Positions 8,737 through 22,096 are shown, numbered from the stretch's first letter. The stretch: DNA of 64,000 nucleotides from Pseudomonas mendocina (GCF_900636545.1 NZ_LR134290.1:186001-250000), one strand, 5' to 3'. The notes: generated from the sequence alone by a model not told the origin. Made by a program: numbers and translations.

Positions 8737-9609
8737 ATGATGCGCCGCTGGCGAAAGACACGTGCGATTGGTCTGTGTGACCCGCAGATCAATCCGCACT
8801 GCTCGCCCGAGACCGACTGGCCAGCCGACGGCCTTTTGCGTCTTCTCAGTTTCAATGTCCAGGTCGGCATCAACACCCAGCGTTATCACCACTATCTGAC
8901 GCGCAGTTGGCAGCACCTGTTGCCTCACGCCGGACGAGCCAACAACCTGCAGCGCATTGCTGATCTGCTCGCCGATTTCGATCTGGTGGCGCTGCAGGAA
9001 GTCGATGGCGGCAGCCTGCGCTCGGGCTACGTCAATCAGGTCGAATATCTGGCCCAGCAGGGCGCCTTTCCCTACTGGTATCAACAGCTCAATCGCAATC
9101 TCGGGCGCTTCGCCCAGCACAGCAACGGTGTACTCAGCCGCTTGCGGCCTACCTTGCTGGAGGATCATCCGTTGCCCGGCCCGCCTGGGCGGGGGGCGAT
9201 CTTTCTGCGTCTGGGGGAAGGCGAGCAGGCGCTGGGTGTGGTGATGATGCATCTGGCGCTTGGCGCCCGTACCCGTACTCGGCAGCTGGCTTACATCCGC
9301 GAGCGGGTCAGTGAGTTTCGCCATCTGGTGCTGATGGGGGACATGAATACCCATGCCGTCGACCTGTTGGAAAACTCCCCATTGCGCGACCTTGGCCTGC
9401 TCGCACCGCAGGTCGAGGCGACTTTCCCCAGCTGGCGCCCGCAGCGCTGTCTCGACCATATCCTGCTCAGCTCGGAGCTTGAACTGGGGCGTGTCGACGT
9501 GCTCAGCCAGCCTATTTCCGACCACCTTCCCGTAGCCGTGGAAATCCGCTTGCCGGAAGCACAGAATGGCGCACAAATGCCTATGCTGAAGACGCCATCT
9601 CCCGAGTAA
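8737..9609 (+). CDS. Endonuclease/exonuclease/phosphatase (EEP) family protein
   Basis: 290 residues with the EEP fold: LLSFNVQVG near residue 38, the metal-binding glutamate in [10 protein letters not shown], the GDMNTHAVD loop and the catalytic [10 protein letters not shown] at the C-terminus. No signal peptide is visible. Substrate unknown; the family covers nucleases, sphingomyelinases and phosphoinositide phosphatases. It lies 19 bp after dsbA and 5 bp before the diguanylate cyclase gene, so it is probably in an operon with both. Confidence 0.88.
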   Translation: MMRRWRKTRAIGLCDPQINPHCSPETDWPADGLLRLLSFNVQVGINTQRYHHYLTRSWQHLLPHAGRANNLQRIADLLADFDLVALQEVDGGSLRSGYVNQVEYLAQQGAFPYWYQQLNRNLGRFAQHSNGVLSRLRPTLLEDHPLPGPPGRGAIFLRLGEGEQALGVVMMHLALGARTRTRQLAYIRERVSEFRHLVLMGDMNTHAVDLLENSPLRDLGLLAPQVEATFPSWRPQRCLDHILLSSELELGRVDVLSQPISDHLPVAVEIRLPEAQNGAQMPMLKTPSPE

Positions 9610-9614
9610 GCCGT

Positions 9615-11489
9615 ATGAGCGATGACGCGCGACGTTGGAAAGACAAATACCTGAGCAGCCTGGAACAACAGGAAAAGCTTGAACGCCGTTGGGAGTCACG
9701 CCTGGATCTGCTGCGCCGTGGCCTGGTGCGCAGCAGTCTGGCTGCCGAGGGCACGGACAAGGCGGTCGATCAGTGCATGCAGGAGATGCGCGAGATTCTC
9801 CGCCGCGACGACATCGACGCTGCGCTGGGTGGCCTGATTCCACGCCTGGAAAAGGCTGTGCTGGATTCCGAGCAGCGCCGTCAGCAGCGTGCTGGCGAGG
9901 CCGCCACGGCATTGGCGGGCCTGATCGAACAGTTGCAACGTCTGCAGCCGCCGCGTGAGGTACGCAAGGCACTCAAGTCACTCGGCAAACAACTGCAGGA
10001 CGCCACCAGCCACCAGTATCTGTTGCCCGCATTGCTCAGCCAACTGAGCAACCTGCAAGGGCAGGCGCTGACCGTTCTGCAAGCCCCGGTGCAGGAGCAA
10101 CCCGGCTTGCTGCAGCGCCTTTTCGGCTCGCGGGGTGAAAGTAGCGAAGAGATCGCGAACACTGATCCTGCACCTGCACCTGCACCTGCACCTGCACCTG
10201 CACCTGCACCTGCACCTATATCTGAGCCTGAGGTTGAGCCTGCCACTGTCTCCGAGAGTGCAGAGCGAACGGCAGTGGTCCTCATGCCTGCGAGCGAGCC
10301 AGCGGCTGTTGCCACCTTGGCAAAGAGAAAGCATCAGGCCAACGACGCCGCGCCCATGCTCGACAGCCTGCCACTGCCGCCTGGCCTGGTGCCGCCGGAG
10401 GATGCAGGCGACAGCCCGTTCTCCCTGCCCAGCAGCGAACCCGGATACAGCGCGGTGGCCCCGCATATCGCCAGCAGCTTGCGCAGCCTGCTCGACGAGC
10501 TGGAGTTGCCGGCACGTCATCAGCCGCAAGGCGATGCGCTGCGCCAGCGTCTGGAGGGCAACCTCAACTGGTACGAACTGGTACCCGTGCTGGACGATCT
10601 GGCTGTGCTGGTATTGGCAGTCACCGACAGTGGCCAGCGTGAGTTCGCCGGTTATCTCAAGCAGCTCAACGAGCGCCTGGCCGCCTTCATCAGCACCCTC
10701 AGTGAAGCGCATGAGGGGTATACCGCCTCGGTGGAAAGCACGCGCCACTTCAACCAGCAGTTGCGCGATCAGGTCAGCGACTTGCAGAACAGCGTGCAGG
10801 AGGCGGCCGATCTGGACGCGCTCAAGCAGGCGCTGGAGCAGCGTCTGGAGGGCCTGCTGCAGAGCGTCAGCAATCATCAGCGTCAGCGCGACAGTGGTGA
10901 GGATGACGTGGCTGAACGGCTGCAGGGCCTGGTCAAGCGTGTCGCTGAAATGGAACTCGAGGCGCAGCAGTTTCGCCAACATATCGAGGAGCAGCGGCAG
11001 AAATCGCTGCTCGACCCTCTGACCGGCTTGCCCAATCGCGCGGCCTGGAGCGAGCGCCTCGACCTGGAGATTGCCCGACGCCAGCGCTATGGCGGCCAGT
11101 TGCTGATGGCGGTGCTGGATATCGACCACTTCAAGCGGATCAACGATGGCTACGGTCACCTGGCAGGGGATCGAGTGCTGAAGATCATTGCCGGTGAACT
11201 GCACAAACGTCTGCGCAAGACCGATTTCATTGCCCGCTTCGGTGGCGAGGAGTTCGTTCTGCTGATTCCAGGCACGCCGCTTGATGGAGGCGTGCAATTG
11301 CTGGAAACCCTGCGTGCAGCGGTCGAAGCCTGCCCGTTCCACTTCAAGGGCGAGCCGGTGACCATCACTCTTTCCGCCGGCATTGCAGAGTTTCGCAATG
11401 ACGAGGCCACCGAGGATACCTTCGAGCGCGCCGATCAGGCGCTATATCGAGCCAAGGGTGCTGGGCGCAACCGCGTTGAACAGGCCTGA
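9615..11489 (+). CDS. dgcH: GGDEF diguanylate cyclase, DgcH-like
   Basis: 624 residues, no transmembrane segment. A helical N-terminal region (1-180), a low-complexity linker with an alternating Pro-Ala tract (about 185-201), a long coiled-coil region (about 280-460) and a C-terminal GGDEF domain (about 465-620). The active-site motif is GGEEF near residue 543, with the product-inhibition I-site RKTD five residues upstream, so it should make c-di-GMP and be feedback-regulated. The position between the EEP gene and the ampDh2 region matches P. aeruginosa DgcH (PA5487, from memory). Confidence 0.87.
   Translation: MSDDARRWKDKYLSSLEQQEKLERRWESRLDLLRRGLVRSSLAAEGTDKAVDQCMQEMREILRRDDIDAALGGLIPRLEKAVLDSEQRRQQRAGEAATALAGLIEQLQRLQPPREVRKALKSLGKQLQDATSHQYLLPALLSQLSNLQGQALTVLQAPVQEQPGLLQRLFGSRGESSEEIANTDPAPAPAPAPAPAPAPAPISEPEVEPATVSESAERTAVVLMPASEPAAVATLAKRKHQANDAAPMLDSLPLPPGLVPPEDAGDSPFSLPSSEPGYSAVAPHIASSLRSLLDELELPARHQPQGDALRQRLEGNLNWYELVPVLDDLAVLVLAVTDSGQREFAGYLKQLNERLAAFISTLSEAHEGYTASVESTRHFNQQLRDQVSDLQNSVQEAADLDALKQALEQRLEGLLQSVSNHQRQRDSGEDDVAERLQGLVKRVAEMELEAQQFRQHIEEQRQKSLLDPLTGLPNRAAWSERLDLEIARRQRYGGQLLMAVLDIDHFKRINDGYGHLAGDRVLKIIAGELHKRLRKTDFIARFGGEEFVLLIPGTPLDGGVQLLETLRAAVEACPFHFKGEPVTITLSAGIAEFRNDEATEDTFERADQALYRAKGAGRNRVEQA
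10167..10217 (+). repeat. Hexanucleotide tandem repeat (CCTGCA)8 inside dgcH
   Basis: Eight uninterrupted copies of CCTGCA plus CCT, encoding a Pro-Ala repeat. Each unit is two codons, so changes in copy number keep the frame and only alter linker length. Confidence 0.95.
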
Positions 11490-11525
11490 GTCGGCGTAAA
11501 TCCAGCCGCGGCTGTCCCACCCATG

Positions 11526-13049
11526 TCAGGAGGTAACCTCTTCGCGCTTCTTGTCGACAGAGGTGGCGGTGCGTGCCCGTGGCGCGTGGTCGTCGTCATC
11601 CTGCAGCGGCACTTCATTGCCCTGCGCGTCGTACAGCTTGCCGCCGATGAAATGGTCGCCTTCGTGCAGGGCGGCGATGTCGCGATAGCGCAGGCTACGC
11701 TCGGTACCTGCCACGAACACCGACTGCTGGTCCGAGTTGCCGGTGGTGAAATGGTTGAACAGCAGGTTGAGCAGGATCGCCATGATCGCCGCCGAGCTGA
11801 TACCGGAGTGGAAGATGGTTTCGAACCAGGCCGGGAAATGGTGATAGAAGCTGGGCATGGCAATGGGGATCATGCCGAAACCGATGGAGGTGGCGACGAT
11901 TACCAGATTCATGTTGTTGCGGTAATCCACCTTGGCCAGGGTGCGGATGCCGCTGGCCGCGACCGTACCGAACAGCACGATGCCGGCGCCACCGAGTACC
12001 GAGGTTGGCACCGCGGCGATGACCCGGCCCATGATCGGCAGCAGTCCGAGGGTTACCAGGATCAGCCCGCCAGTGGCCACCACGTAGCGGCTCTTGACGC
12101 CAGTGACGGCCACCAGGCCGACGTTCTGGGCGAACGCGCTCTGGGTGAAGGAGCCGAACAGCGGTGCGACGACGCTGGCGATCATGTCTGCGCGCAGGCC
12201 GTTACCGAGGCGTTTGGAGTCGATCCTGGTGTCGATGATATCGCCCACGGCGAGGATGTCGGCCGAGGTCTCCACCAGGATCACCATCACCACGATCAAC
12301 ATGGAGATGATCGCCGCCACCTCGAACACCGGCACGCCGAAATGCAACGGAGTCGGGAAGGCCAGCACCGGCCCTTCACTGACCTTGGAAAAGTCGGCCA
12401 TGCCGAATGCCAGGGCGACCAGCGTGCCGATCACCATCGCCAGCAGGATCGACAGGCGCGAGATGGTGGCGCTGCCTACCTTGCTCAATAGAAGAACGGT
12501 AGCCAGGGTGAAGGCGGCGAGGCCTATATTGGCCATGCTGCCGAAGTCTGCGGCCTGACTGTTGCCACCCATGGCCCAGCGCGCAGCCACCGGCATCAGG
12601 GTGAGACCAATGGTGGTGATGACGATGCCGGTTACCAGCGGCGGGAAGAACTTGGTGATCTTGGAGAAGATAGGGGTGATCAGCAGGCCGATCAGCGCTG
12701 CCCCTATCACCGCGCCAAATACCACCGGGAGCCCACCTTTATCGCCATTGGCCCCGACTATCGCCACGATGGTGGCGACGCTGGCGAACGATACGCCCTG
12801 CACCAGGGGCAACTGACAGCCGAAGAACGGCAGGCCGATGGTCTGCAGCAGGGTAGCTGCGCCGCCAACGAACAGTGAGGCCGCGATCAGCATGCCGATA
12901 TCGGCAGGTGTCAGGCCGGCCGCCTGACCGACGATCAATGGCACGGCAACGATGCCGCCATACATGGTCAGTACGTGTTGCAGACCGTAGAGCAAGTTGG
13001 AGCCGATACCGAGGTTTTCGTCCTCGGGGCGCGGAGCGGTGGAGGTCAT
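11526..13049 (-). CDS. NCS2 family nucleobase:cation symporter (purine/xanthine/urate type)
   Basis: 507 residues with about 12-14 hydrophobic segments. Family marks: LLYGLQHVLTMYGG with the TM1 Gln-His pair, VSFASVATIVAIVG, and the TM10 signature FAQNVGLVAVTGVKSR. Serine and glutamine at SFAQNVG and the presence of VGANGDKG loops resemble purine (xanthine/urate) rather than uracil transporters. The exact substrate cannot be decided from sequence alone. It is transcribed alone, divergently from marC, and the upstream region holds a TTGTATACAA palindrome. Confidence 0.87.
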   Translation of the reverse strand: MTSTAPRPEDENLGIGSNLLYGLQHVLTMYGGIVAVPLIVGQAAGLTPADIGMLIAASLFVGGAATLLQTIGLPFFGCQLPLVQGVSFASVATIVAIVGANGDKGGLPVVFGAVIGAALIGLLITPIFSKITKFFPPLVTGIVITTIGLTLMPVAARWAMGGNSQAADFGSMANIGLAAFTLATVLLLSKVGSATISRLSILLAMVIGTLVALAFGMADFSKVSEGPVLAFPTPLHFGVPVFEVAAIISMLIVVMVILVETSADILAVGDIIDTRIDSKRLGNGLRADMIASVVAPLFGSFTQSAFAQNVGLVAVTGVKSRYVVATGGLILVTLGLLPIMGRVIAAVPTSVLGGAGIVLFGTVAASGIRTLAKVDYRNNMNLVIVATSIGFGMIPIAMPSFYHHFPAWFETIFHSGISSAAIMAILLNLLFNHFTTGNSDQQSVFVAGTERSLRYRDIAALHEGDHFIGGKLYDAQGNEVPLQDDDDHAPRARTATSVDKKREEVTS

Positions 13050-13117
13050 GGAAAAACTACTCGCTGTTGTTCTTGTTCGGTCAATGTAGACATTTTGTGG
13101 CTGTCTTGGCTACTACT

Positions 13118-13127
13118 TTGTATACAA
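13118..13127. promoter_or_regulatory. Candidate operator palindrome upstream of the purine permease
   Basis: A perfect 10-bp palindrome TTGTATACAA, 69 bp upstream of the permease start codon. GntR-family regulators of purine and pyrimidine catabolism often use sites of this form, so this may be an operator. It could also be an AT-rich promoter element. Confidence 0.4.
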
Positions 13128-13278
13128 TTCTACAGGTGGTCGTTTCCATGAACGCCGCTGCGTTTTCGGTCATTAACAGTCCGCCCCTGCTAAAAAAGCA
13201 GGTATTAGGTGCGCGCGCCGACTCGCGAGACGCCCCCCGCAGGCCCTAGACTATGCGCACCTGTCAGCGGAGATACCC

Positions 13279-13869
13279 ATGGACATTTTCAGCATCGCCG
13301 TGCTGATCTTTCTGGTCACCGACCCTTTCGGCAATATCGCCATCTACATCGCCGCGCTGAAGAACGTCGAGCCGCGCCGGCGCATCTGGATTGCCGCGCG
13401 CGAACTGCTGTTCGCCCTTGGCCTGCTGCTGCTGTTCCTCACCTTTGGTGACAAATTCCTCACCAGCCTCGGGCTCTCGCGCGAGGCAACGGCCATCGCC
13501 GGCGGTATCATCCTGTTCGTCATCGCCATGCGCCTGATCTTTCCCAGCCCGCAGGGCCTGCTCGGTGACGTGCCGGACGGTGAGCCGATGCTGGTGCCGC
13601 TGGCGACGCCTGCGGTGGCAGGGCCTTCGGCACTCGCGGTGCTGATGACCCTGCGCAACACCCACACCGGGCCGCTCTGGGAGCTTTATCTGGCCTTGAT
13701 CCTGGCCTGGGCGGCGACGGCATTCATTCTGTTGCAGGCTTCGTTCCTGCAGCGGTTCCTAGGTAACCGCGGGTTGATGGCAGTGGAGCGTCTGATGGGG
13801 ATGCTGCTGATCATGCTCAGCGTCGACATGCTGCTGGACAACCTGCAAAGCGTATTCGGTCACGCATGA
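13279..13869 (+). CDS. MarC family (UPF0056) integral membrane protein
   Basis: 196 residues with six predicted membrane helices. It has the family features FLVTDPFGNIAIYIAALK near the N-terminus and LATPAVAGPSALAVLM in the middle. Function unknown; the old link to multiple antibiotic resistance came only from its position next to marRAB in E. coli. Its stop codon overlaps the start of the amidase gene by 4 bp (ATGA), indicating translational coupling. Confidence 0.9.
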   Translation: MDIFSIAVLIFLVTDPFGNIAIYIAALKNVEPRRRIWIAARELLFALGLLLLFLTFGDKFLTSLGLSREATAIAGGIILFVIAMRLIFPSPQGLLGDVPDGEPMLVPLATPAVAGPSALAVLMTLRNTHTGPLWELYLALILAWAATAFILLQASFLQRFLGNRGLMAVERLMGMLLIMLSVDMLLDNLQSVFGHA

Positions 13870-14648
13870 AGTCTCTTTGCCTTGCCCTCGTTCTTGTTCT
13901 GCTCGCTGGTTGTGCCGGTGGCCTGCGAATTGACGACAGCCATACCGCGACTGGCCAGAACAGCCGCGTGCAGTACGTCGTACTGCACTACACCTCCGCT
14001 GATCTGCAGCGTTCGCTCGAGCTGCTGACGCAGACCGAGGTCAGCAGTCACTACCTGATTGGTGATGCGCCACCGACCGTCTACCGCCTGGTGGACGAGA
14101 ACCGCCGTGCCTGGCACGTCGGGGTCAGCGAGTGGAAAGGGCGCACCTGGCTCAACAGCACCACCATCGGCATCGAGTTGGTCAACCAGGGCTATTACCA
14201 GACGCCTGCCGGGCGCTATTGGCAGCCCTTTGCGCCGCAGCAGATCGACACCCTGATCGTATTGCTCAAGGACATCGTCAAGCGTCATCAACTACCGCTG
14301 GGCTCGATCATTGCGCACAGCGACGTGGCGCCGCAGCGCAAGGTCGATCCGGGCCCGCTGTTCCCCTGGAAGCGACTGGCCGACGAGGGGCTGGTGCCCT
14401 GGCCGAACGAAGGCGCGGTGGCGCGCCAGCAGGCGCTGTTCAGCACCAGCCTGCCCAGCGTGCAGTGGTTCCAGGCGCAGCTGGCGCAGCAGGGTTATAC
14501 GGTGCCGCAGCATGGCGAGCTGGACGAGGCGACGCGCAATGTCATTGCGGCCTTCCAGATGAAGTATCGTCCGGCCAACTACGACGGTCAGCCGGACGCG
14601 GAAACCGCAGCGCGCTTGCTGGTGCTCAATCTGCAGGCGGCCGGCTGA
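13866..14648 (+). CDS. ampDh2: N-acetylmuramoyl-L-alanine amidase, AmpDh2-like lipoprotein
   Basis: 260 residues. A lipoprotein signal (LVLLAGC, lipid-modified cysteine about residue 16) is followed by an Amidase_2 domain (about 35-180) with zinc ligands in VVLHYTS and in IAHSDVAPQRKVDPGPLF, then a C-terminal peptidoglycan-binding domain (about 195-255: LAQQGYTVPQHGELDEATRN). It would cleave the stem peptide from N-acetylmuramic acid at the outer membrane. Domain order and proximity to kinB/algB match P. aeruginosa AmpDh2 (PA5485). Confidence 0.9.
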   Translation: MKSLCLALVLVLLAGCAGGLRIDDSHTATGQNSRVQYVVLHYTSADLQRSLELLTQTEVSSHYLIGDAPPTVYRLVDENRRAWHVGVSEWKGRTWLNSTTIGIELVNQGYYQTPAGRYWQPFAPQQIDTLIVLLKDIVKRHQLPLGSIIAHSDVAPQRKVDPGPLFPWKRLADEGLVPWPNEGAVARQQALFSTSLPSVQWFQAQLAQQGYTVPQHGELDEATRNVIAAFQMKYRPANYDGQPDAETAARLLVLNLQAAG

Positions 14649-15317
14649 TCAGCGCAGGCCGGGTTGGAAGTCCCGCGCGTCGCGTGCCCAGACATCCAGT
14701 ACCGGCTTGAGGTCGTCCAGGGTCAACTGGGTGCTGCTGTTGGCCAGCGTCAGGCCATGACCTTTGCGCACCACCCGCAGCACCGGTTCACTGGTGCGGG
14801 CATCGAGTGCTTCCAGTTCGATAAAAATCTCGGTGTCGCGGTCACGGGTGCCGGCAGCCGTGCTCGCTGCGGCGATCACCAGGGCCACGGGGATCACCTC
14901 GTAGGCCTTGATCCCCTCGGTCGAGACGTTGACCCCGGTGATCGCGCTGCGCAGCACCAGGCTATCCATGCTTGGCGTGTCGACCAGCTTCAGGCGCCCG
15001 TCCTTGAGCTCGCGCAGCAGTGCCTGGTGCAGGTAGTCACGCGCCTGTTCCAGCGTCTGGGCGCTGACTTGATCGCTGGGCATGGGTTCGGGGTAGAAGC
15101 TCGGCTGCTCGACGTAGACCGAGGTGTAGCGCTCGCTGCGAAACTGCGGCGAAATCCAGCGTAGCACCGGTGCTCCAGTGGCCGAGGTGGCAGGCTGGAG
15201 CTGGGAGTAATCGGCGAGGTAGCCGGAGAACTGCGTGGGTTGGGTGGTCTGACTGGCGCAGCCGGAGAGCAGCAAGCCAGCGAGAAGGCCCAGGCGAAGC
15301 GGGGTGTCGTAACGCAT
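14649..15317 (-). CDS. DUF3313 family lipoprotein
   Basis: 222 residues with a lipoprotein signal (LLAGLLLSGCAS, cysteine about 20) and one globular domain containing FSGYLADYSQL near the mature N-terminus, which fits DUF3313. Likely attached to the inner face of the outer membrane; function unknown. It starts directly where the convergent amidase gene ends, with no spacer, so 3' ends may overlap. Confidence 0.82.
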   Translation of the reverse strand: MRYDTPLRLGLLAGLLLSGCASQTTQPTQFSGYLADYSQLQPATSATGAPVLRWISPQFRSERYTSVYVEQPSFYPEPMPSDQVSAQTLEQARDYLHQALLRELKDGRLKLVDTPSMDSLVLRSAITGVNVSTEGIKAYEVIPVALVIAAASTAAGTRDRDTEIFIELEALDARTSEPVLRVVRKGHGLTLANSSTQLTLDDLKPVLDVWARDARDFQPGLR

Positions 15318-15368
15318 CGGCGGACTCTCCTGTCCAGTGGTCTGAAAATCAGACTAGATGCCGCTCCG

Positions 15369-15761
15369 TCAGCCCGCCAGTTCGCCCAGTCGTTGTGCCA
15401 GCAACCTGAAATCGTAGGGTTTGACGATGCTGTTGGTGGCGGCTGCGCTGTCGCGAGCTCGCACGGCCTCGAGCAGTTCGCGTTCGTCGTAGCCGCTGGC
15501 GAACAGCACCGGCAGGGTCGGTTGCAGCTGGCGTGCGGTTTCCACCAGTTCGCGCCCGTCCATGCCGGGCAAGCCGATATCGCTCATCAACAGATCGACC
15601 CGCTGCCCGCTGCGCAACAGATCGAGCGCGCTGGGACCATCACGCAGGGCGTGCACGCGATAACCGAACTCGCCGAGCACCTCCGCGGTGAGCTCGCGCA
15701 CGACATCGTCGTCTTCGACCAGCAGGATGGTCTTGGCACTGGCGCAATCGGTTTCGGTCAT
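15369..15761 (-). CDS. Single-domain response regulator (CheY-like)
   Basis: 130 residues consisting only of a receiver domain: acidic pocket LVEDDD, phospho-acceptor aspartate in LLMSDIGLPGMDGREL, and lysine in SIVKPYD. There is no output domain, so it probably acts by protein contact or as a phosphate shuttle. The start at 15761 (MTETDCASAKTILLVEDDD) is chosen because the 50 residues upstream in frame are not domain-like. It is divergent from the hybrid kinase unit, with 119 bp between the start codons, and is a likely partner of that unit. Confidence 0.85.
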   Translation of the reverse strand: MTETDCASAKTILLVEDDDVVRELTAEVLGEFGYRVHALRDGPSALDLLRSGQRVDLLMSDIGLPGMDGRELVETARQLQPTLPVLFASGYDERELLEAVRARDSAAATNSIVKPYDFRLLAQRLGELAG

Positions 15762-15880
15762 GAGGCTCTCTGTTTCAGCGCGCAGAATACGCAAATGTTT
15801 GGCAAACTTCGGAGTCTGCACGCGGTCAGTGTGCCACACGCCTTCCCCCGATAGATAAGAAGAAGCGAGACAATCATCGA

Positions 15881-19386
<3,506 letters not shown>

Positions 19387-19387
<1 letters not shown>

Positions 19388-20196
19388 TGCCTGACGAAAT
19401 CGAGCTGCGCCTGCTGATCGAGGCGATCTATCTGCGTTACAGCTACGACTTTCGCGATTATTCGAAAGCCTCGCTCAAGCGCCGTGTGCGTCAGGCGCAG
19501 GCGCAGCTCGATTGCCCGACCATTTCAGCGCTGCAGGAGCGCATCCTGCACGAGCCGCAGGCGTTCATGCAGCTGTTGCAGTACCTCACCATCCCGGTCA
19601 GCGAGATGTTCCGCGACCCCGACTACTTTCTCGCCCTGCGCGAGCAGGTGGTGCCGCTGCTGCACACCTATCCGTCGTTGAAGGTCTGGGTGGCTGGCTG
19701 CAGCACGGGTGAGGAGGTGTACTCCCTGGCCATCCTGCTGCACGAGGAAGGCCTGTTGGAGCGCACCATGATCTATGCCACCGACATCAACCCGCACTCG
19801 CTGGAAAAGGCCGAACAGGGCATCTTCGCCCTCGACAACCTGCGCACCTATACCCAGAACTATCAGCTATCCGGCGGCAAGCGGGCGTTTTCCGACTACT
19901 ACTCGGCAGCCTATGACCGCGTGCTGTTCGACAAGTCGTTGCGCGCCAACGTGACCTTCGCCGACCACAGCCTGGCCACCGACAGCGTGTTCGCCGAAAC
20001 CCATCTGGTGTCGTGCCGCAATGTGCTGATCTATTTCAACCGCGACCTGCAGGACCGTGCCCTCGGTCTGTTCCACGAGTCCCTCTGTCATCGCGGCTTT
20101 CTCGGCCTGGGCAGCAAGGAAAGCCTGGATTTCTCCGCCTACGCCCGACAGTTCGAAGCCGTGTCGCGGCCCGAGCGGATTTTTCGCAAGCGATGA
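19387..20196 (+). CDS. cheR: CheR-type protein glutamate methyltransferase
   Basis: 269 residues, start ATG overlapping the kinase stop by one base. N-terminal CheR_N helices (EIELRLLIEAIYLRYSYDFRDYS) and a C-terminal SAM-dependent methyltransferase with KVWVAGCSTGEEVYSLAILL (SAM site), ATDINPHSLEKA and VSCRNVLIYFN. It would transfer methyl groups to glutamates of a receptor-like protein. No methyl-accepting chemotaxis protein is nearby, so the CHASE3 kinase is the natural candidate substrate. The next gene overlaps by 4 bp (ATGA). Confidence 0.9.
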
Positions 20197-20804
20197 GCAG
20201 CCAGCGGATCAGCCTCCGCGGCCAGGTTCGTGCGCCGCTGCAGGCGCTGCTGATCGGTGCTTCTGCGGGCGGCGTGGAAGCCTTGCTCAGCCTGCTCGAA
20301 GACCTGCCGCCGGACTACCGGCTACCGGTGGTGTGTCTGCTGCATCAGCCGGATCGCAACGACAGCCTGCTTGCCGATCTGCTCGCGCGGCGTCTGAAGC
20401 TGCCGACCAAGGAAGCCGAGGACAAGGAATACCTGCGCAGCGGCATGGTTTACGTGGCGCCCGCGGGTTACCACCTGTCCATCGAAACCGAGCGCAGCTT
20501 TTCCCTCAGTCGTGAGGAGCCGCGGCATTTCTCCCGGCCCTCGATCGACATCCTCTTCGAGTCTGCTGCCGATGCCTACGGCGAGCACCTGGCTGCTGCG
20601 CTGCTGACTGGCGCCAACGAGGATGGCGCTGTCGGCCTGCTAGCTGTTCAGCAGGCCGGTGGGCTGACACTGGTACAGGACCCGGCCGACGCGCTGGTGC
20701 CCACCATGCCGAATGCCGCGCTGGCGCTGCTCAAACCGGATTTTCTCCTGCCTATCAATGCCATGCGCCTGCTGCTGGCCGAACTGGATACCCTGCCATG
20801 CTGA
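20193..20804 (+). CDS. cheB: Stand-alone CheB-type methylesterase/deamidase domain
   Basis: 203 residues holding only the CheB catalytic domain: the Ser nucleophile in LIGASAGGVEALLSLL, histidine in VCLLHQPDR, and the GANEDGAVGL aspartate loop. The N-terminal receiver domain of classical CheB is missing, so it cannot be switched by its own phosphorylation. I set the start at 20193 (MSSQRISLRG), overlapping the cheR stop, rather than at the frame's upstream ATG. The reverse reaction to CheR (methyl ester hydrolysis) is expected. Confidence 0.88.
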   Translation: MSSQRISLRGQVRAPLQALLIGASAGGVEALLSLLEDLPPDYRLPVVCLLHQPDRNDSLLADLLARRLKLPTKEAEDKEYLRSGMVYVAPAGYHLSIETERSFSLSREEPRHFSRPSIDILFESAADAYGEHLAAALLTGANEDGAVGLLAVQQAGGLTLVQDPADALVPTMPNAALALLKPDFLLPINAMRLLLAELDTLPC

Positions 20805-21985
20805 GGAAGATTGAAGCCAAGGTGCTGATCGTCGACGACCTGCCGGAAAACCTCCTGGCCCTGCGTTCGCTGATCCAGAGCGAGGATCGCACCGTGTTCC
20901 AGGCCAGCAGTGCCGATGAGGCGTTGTCGCTACTGCTCGAAAACGAATTCGCCCTGGCCATTCTCGACGTGAAGATGCCGGGCATGAACGGCTTCGAGTT
21001 GGCCGAGCTGATGCGTGGCACGGAGAAGACCAAGCACATTCCGATCATCTTCGTCAGCGCGGTCGGGCGCGACATGGACTACGCCTTCCGTGGTTACGAG
21101 AGCGGTGCGGTGGATTTCCTGCACAAGCCGTTGTCGCCGTTCGAGGTGCGCAGCAAGGTGTCCATGTTCGTCGAGCTGTACCGCCACCGCAAAGCCCTGA
21201 GCATGCAGCTGGAGGTGGTCGAGGCGGCGCGCCGTGAACAGGAGGCGCTACTCGAGGAACTGCGCGAAACGCAGGCGGAGCTGCAGAAGGCGGTGGAGAT
21301 GCGCGACGTGTTCATGTCCATCGCCTCGCACGAGCTGCGCACGCCGCTCAACGGCCTGATCCTCGATGTGCAACTGCGCCGGCTGCGCCTGGAGCAGGGG
21401 CGCATGGATGCCTTCACGCCCGACAAGCTGCAGGAGATGATCACGCGCGATGAGCGGCAGATCCGCAGCCTGAGCCGCCTGATCGACGACATGCTGGATG
21501 TTTCGCGCATCCGTACCGGCAAGCTTTCCGTGCGCCCGGAACCGGGTGACCTCGGTGTGTTGGCCGGCAACGTGGTAGAGAGCCTGGCTGCGCAGTTCAC
21601 CAATACCGGCACGCCAATCGACCTGCACGTGGAGGGGCCGGCCCCGGTGATGATGGACGAGTTCCGCATCGAGCAGGTTCTCGCCAACCTGCTGACCAAC
21701 GCCTTGCGCTACGGTGGCGGCAACCCGGTATCGGTACGGGTCGCGGCAGAGGGTGAGCAGGTTCGTGCCGAAGTACGCGATCAGGGCCTGGGTATCTCGG
21801 AAGAGGATCAGGGGCGCGTATTCGAGCAGTTCGAGCGGGTATCCGGTACCAGCGTCGCCCAAGGGCTTGGACTTGGCCTGTTCATCAGCGAGCAGATCGT
21901 CCAGGCCCACGGTGGCCGTATCGAGCTCAGCAGCCGCCTGGGAGAGGGCTCCTGCTTCAGTGTCGTACTGCCGCGTCGTAGCTGA
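20798..21985 (+). CDS. Response-regulator histidine kinase (REC-HisKA-HATPase)
   Basis: 395 residues without membrane segments. Receiver domain about 5-125 (LIVDDLPENLLAL, aspartate in AILDVKMPGMNG, KPLSPFE), coiled coil about 125-165, HisKA with SHELRTPLNGL (histidine about 178), HATPase about 280-393 (DQGLGISEEDQG, GLGLGLFISEQI). It overlaps the end of cheB by 7 bp and closes the four-gene unit. Such a protein can receive phosphate from the hybrid kinase and in turn control a further regulator. Two bases after its stop begins the palindrome that I assign to the next promoter. Confidence 0.9.
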   Translation: MLRKIEAKVLIVDDLPENLLALRSLIQSEDRTVFQASSADEALSLLLENEFALAILDVKMPGMNGFELAELMRGTEKTKHIPIIFVSAVGRDMDYAFRGYESGAVDFLHKPLSPFEVRSKVSMFVELYRHRKALSMQLEVVEAARREQEALLEELRETQAELQKAVEMRDVFMSIASHELRTPLNGLILDVQLRRLRLEQGRMDAFTPDKLQEMITRDERQIRSLSRLIDDMLDVSRIRTGKLSVRPEPGDLGVLAGNVVESLAAQFTNTGTPIDLHVEGPAPVMMDEFRIEQVLANLLTNALRYGGGNPVSVRVAAEGEQVRAEVRDQGLGISEEDQGRVFEQFERVSGTSVAQGLGLGLFISEQIVQAHGGRIELSSRLGEGSCFSVVLPRRS

Positions 21986-21986
21986 T

Positions 21987-22001
21987 CGTGCAAATTGCAC
22001 G
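21987..22001. promoter_or_regulatory. Palindromic activator site (UAS 1) of a sigma-54 promoter
   Basis: CGTGCAAATTGCACG, a perfect odd-centred palindrome centred at 21994. The same core GTGCAA-N-TTGCAC occurs at 25970-25986 ahead of the other sigma-54 promoter. Degenerate half copies follow at 22014-22031. The likely binder is AlgB, encoded between the two sites (inference). Confidence 0.7.
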
Positions 22002-22056
22002 TGTCGCAATTCATGCATCTTGCAAAGTGCATGGGGTAGGCAATTTTATAAATTTA

Positions 22057-22069
22057 TAAGTTGTTGATT
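22057..22069 (-). promoter_or_regulatory. IHF-like site
   Basis: TAAGTTGTTGATT; its complement AATCAACAACTTA fits WATCAANNNNTTR exactly. It lies in an AT-rich stretch between the activator palindrome and the -24/-12 promoter, where IHF bends DNA in sigma-54 systems. Confidence 0.6.
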
Positions 22070-22096
22070 TATAAAGATATTATTGGTGATTTGATG

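Noticed and set aside
10167..10217. Possible CRISPR-like array
   Set aside because: It is a six-base tandem repeat without spacers, in frame inside dgcH.
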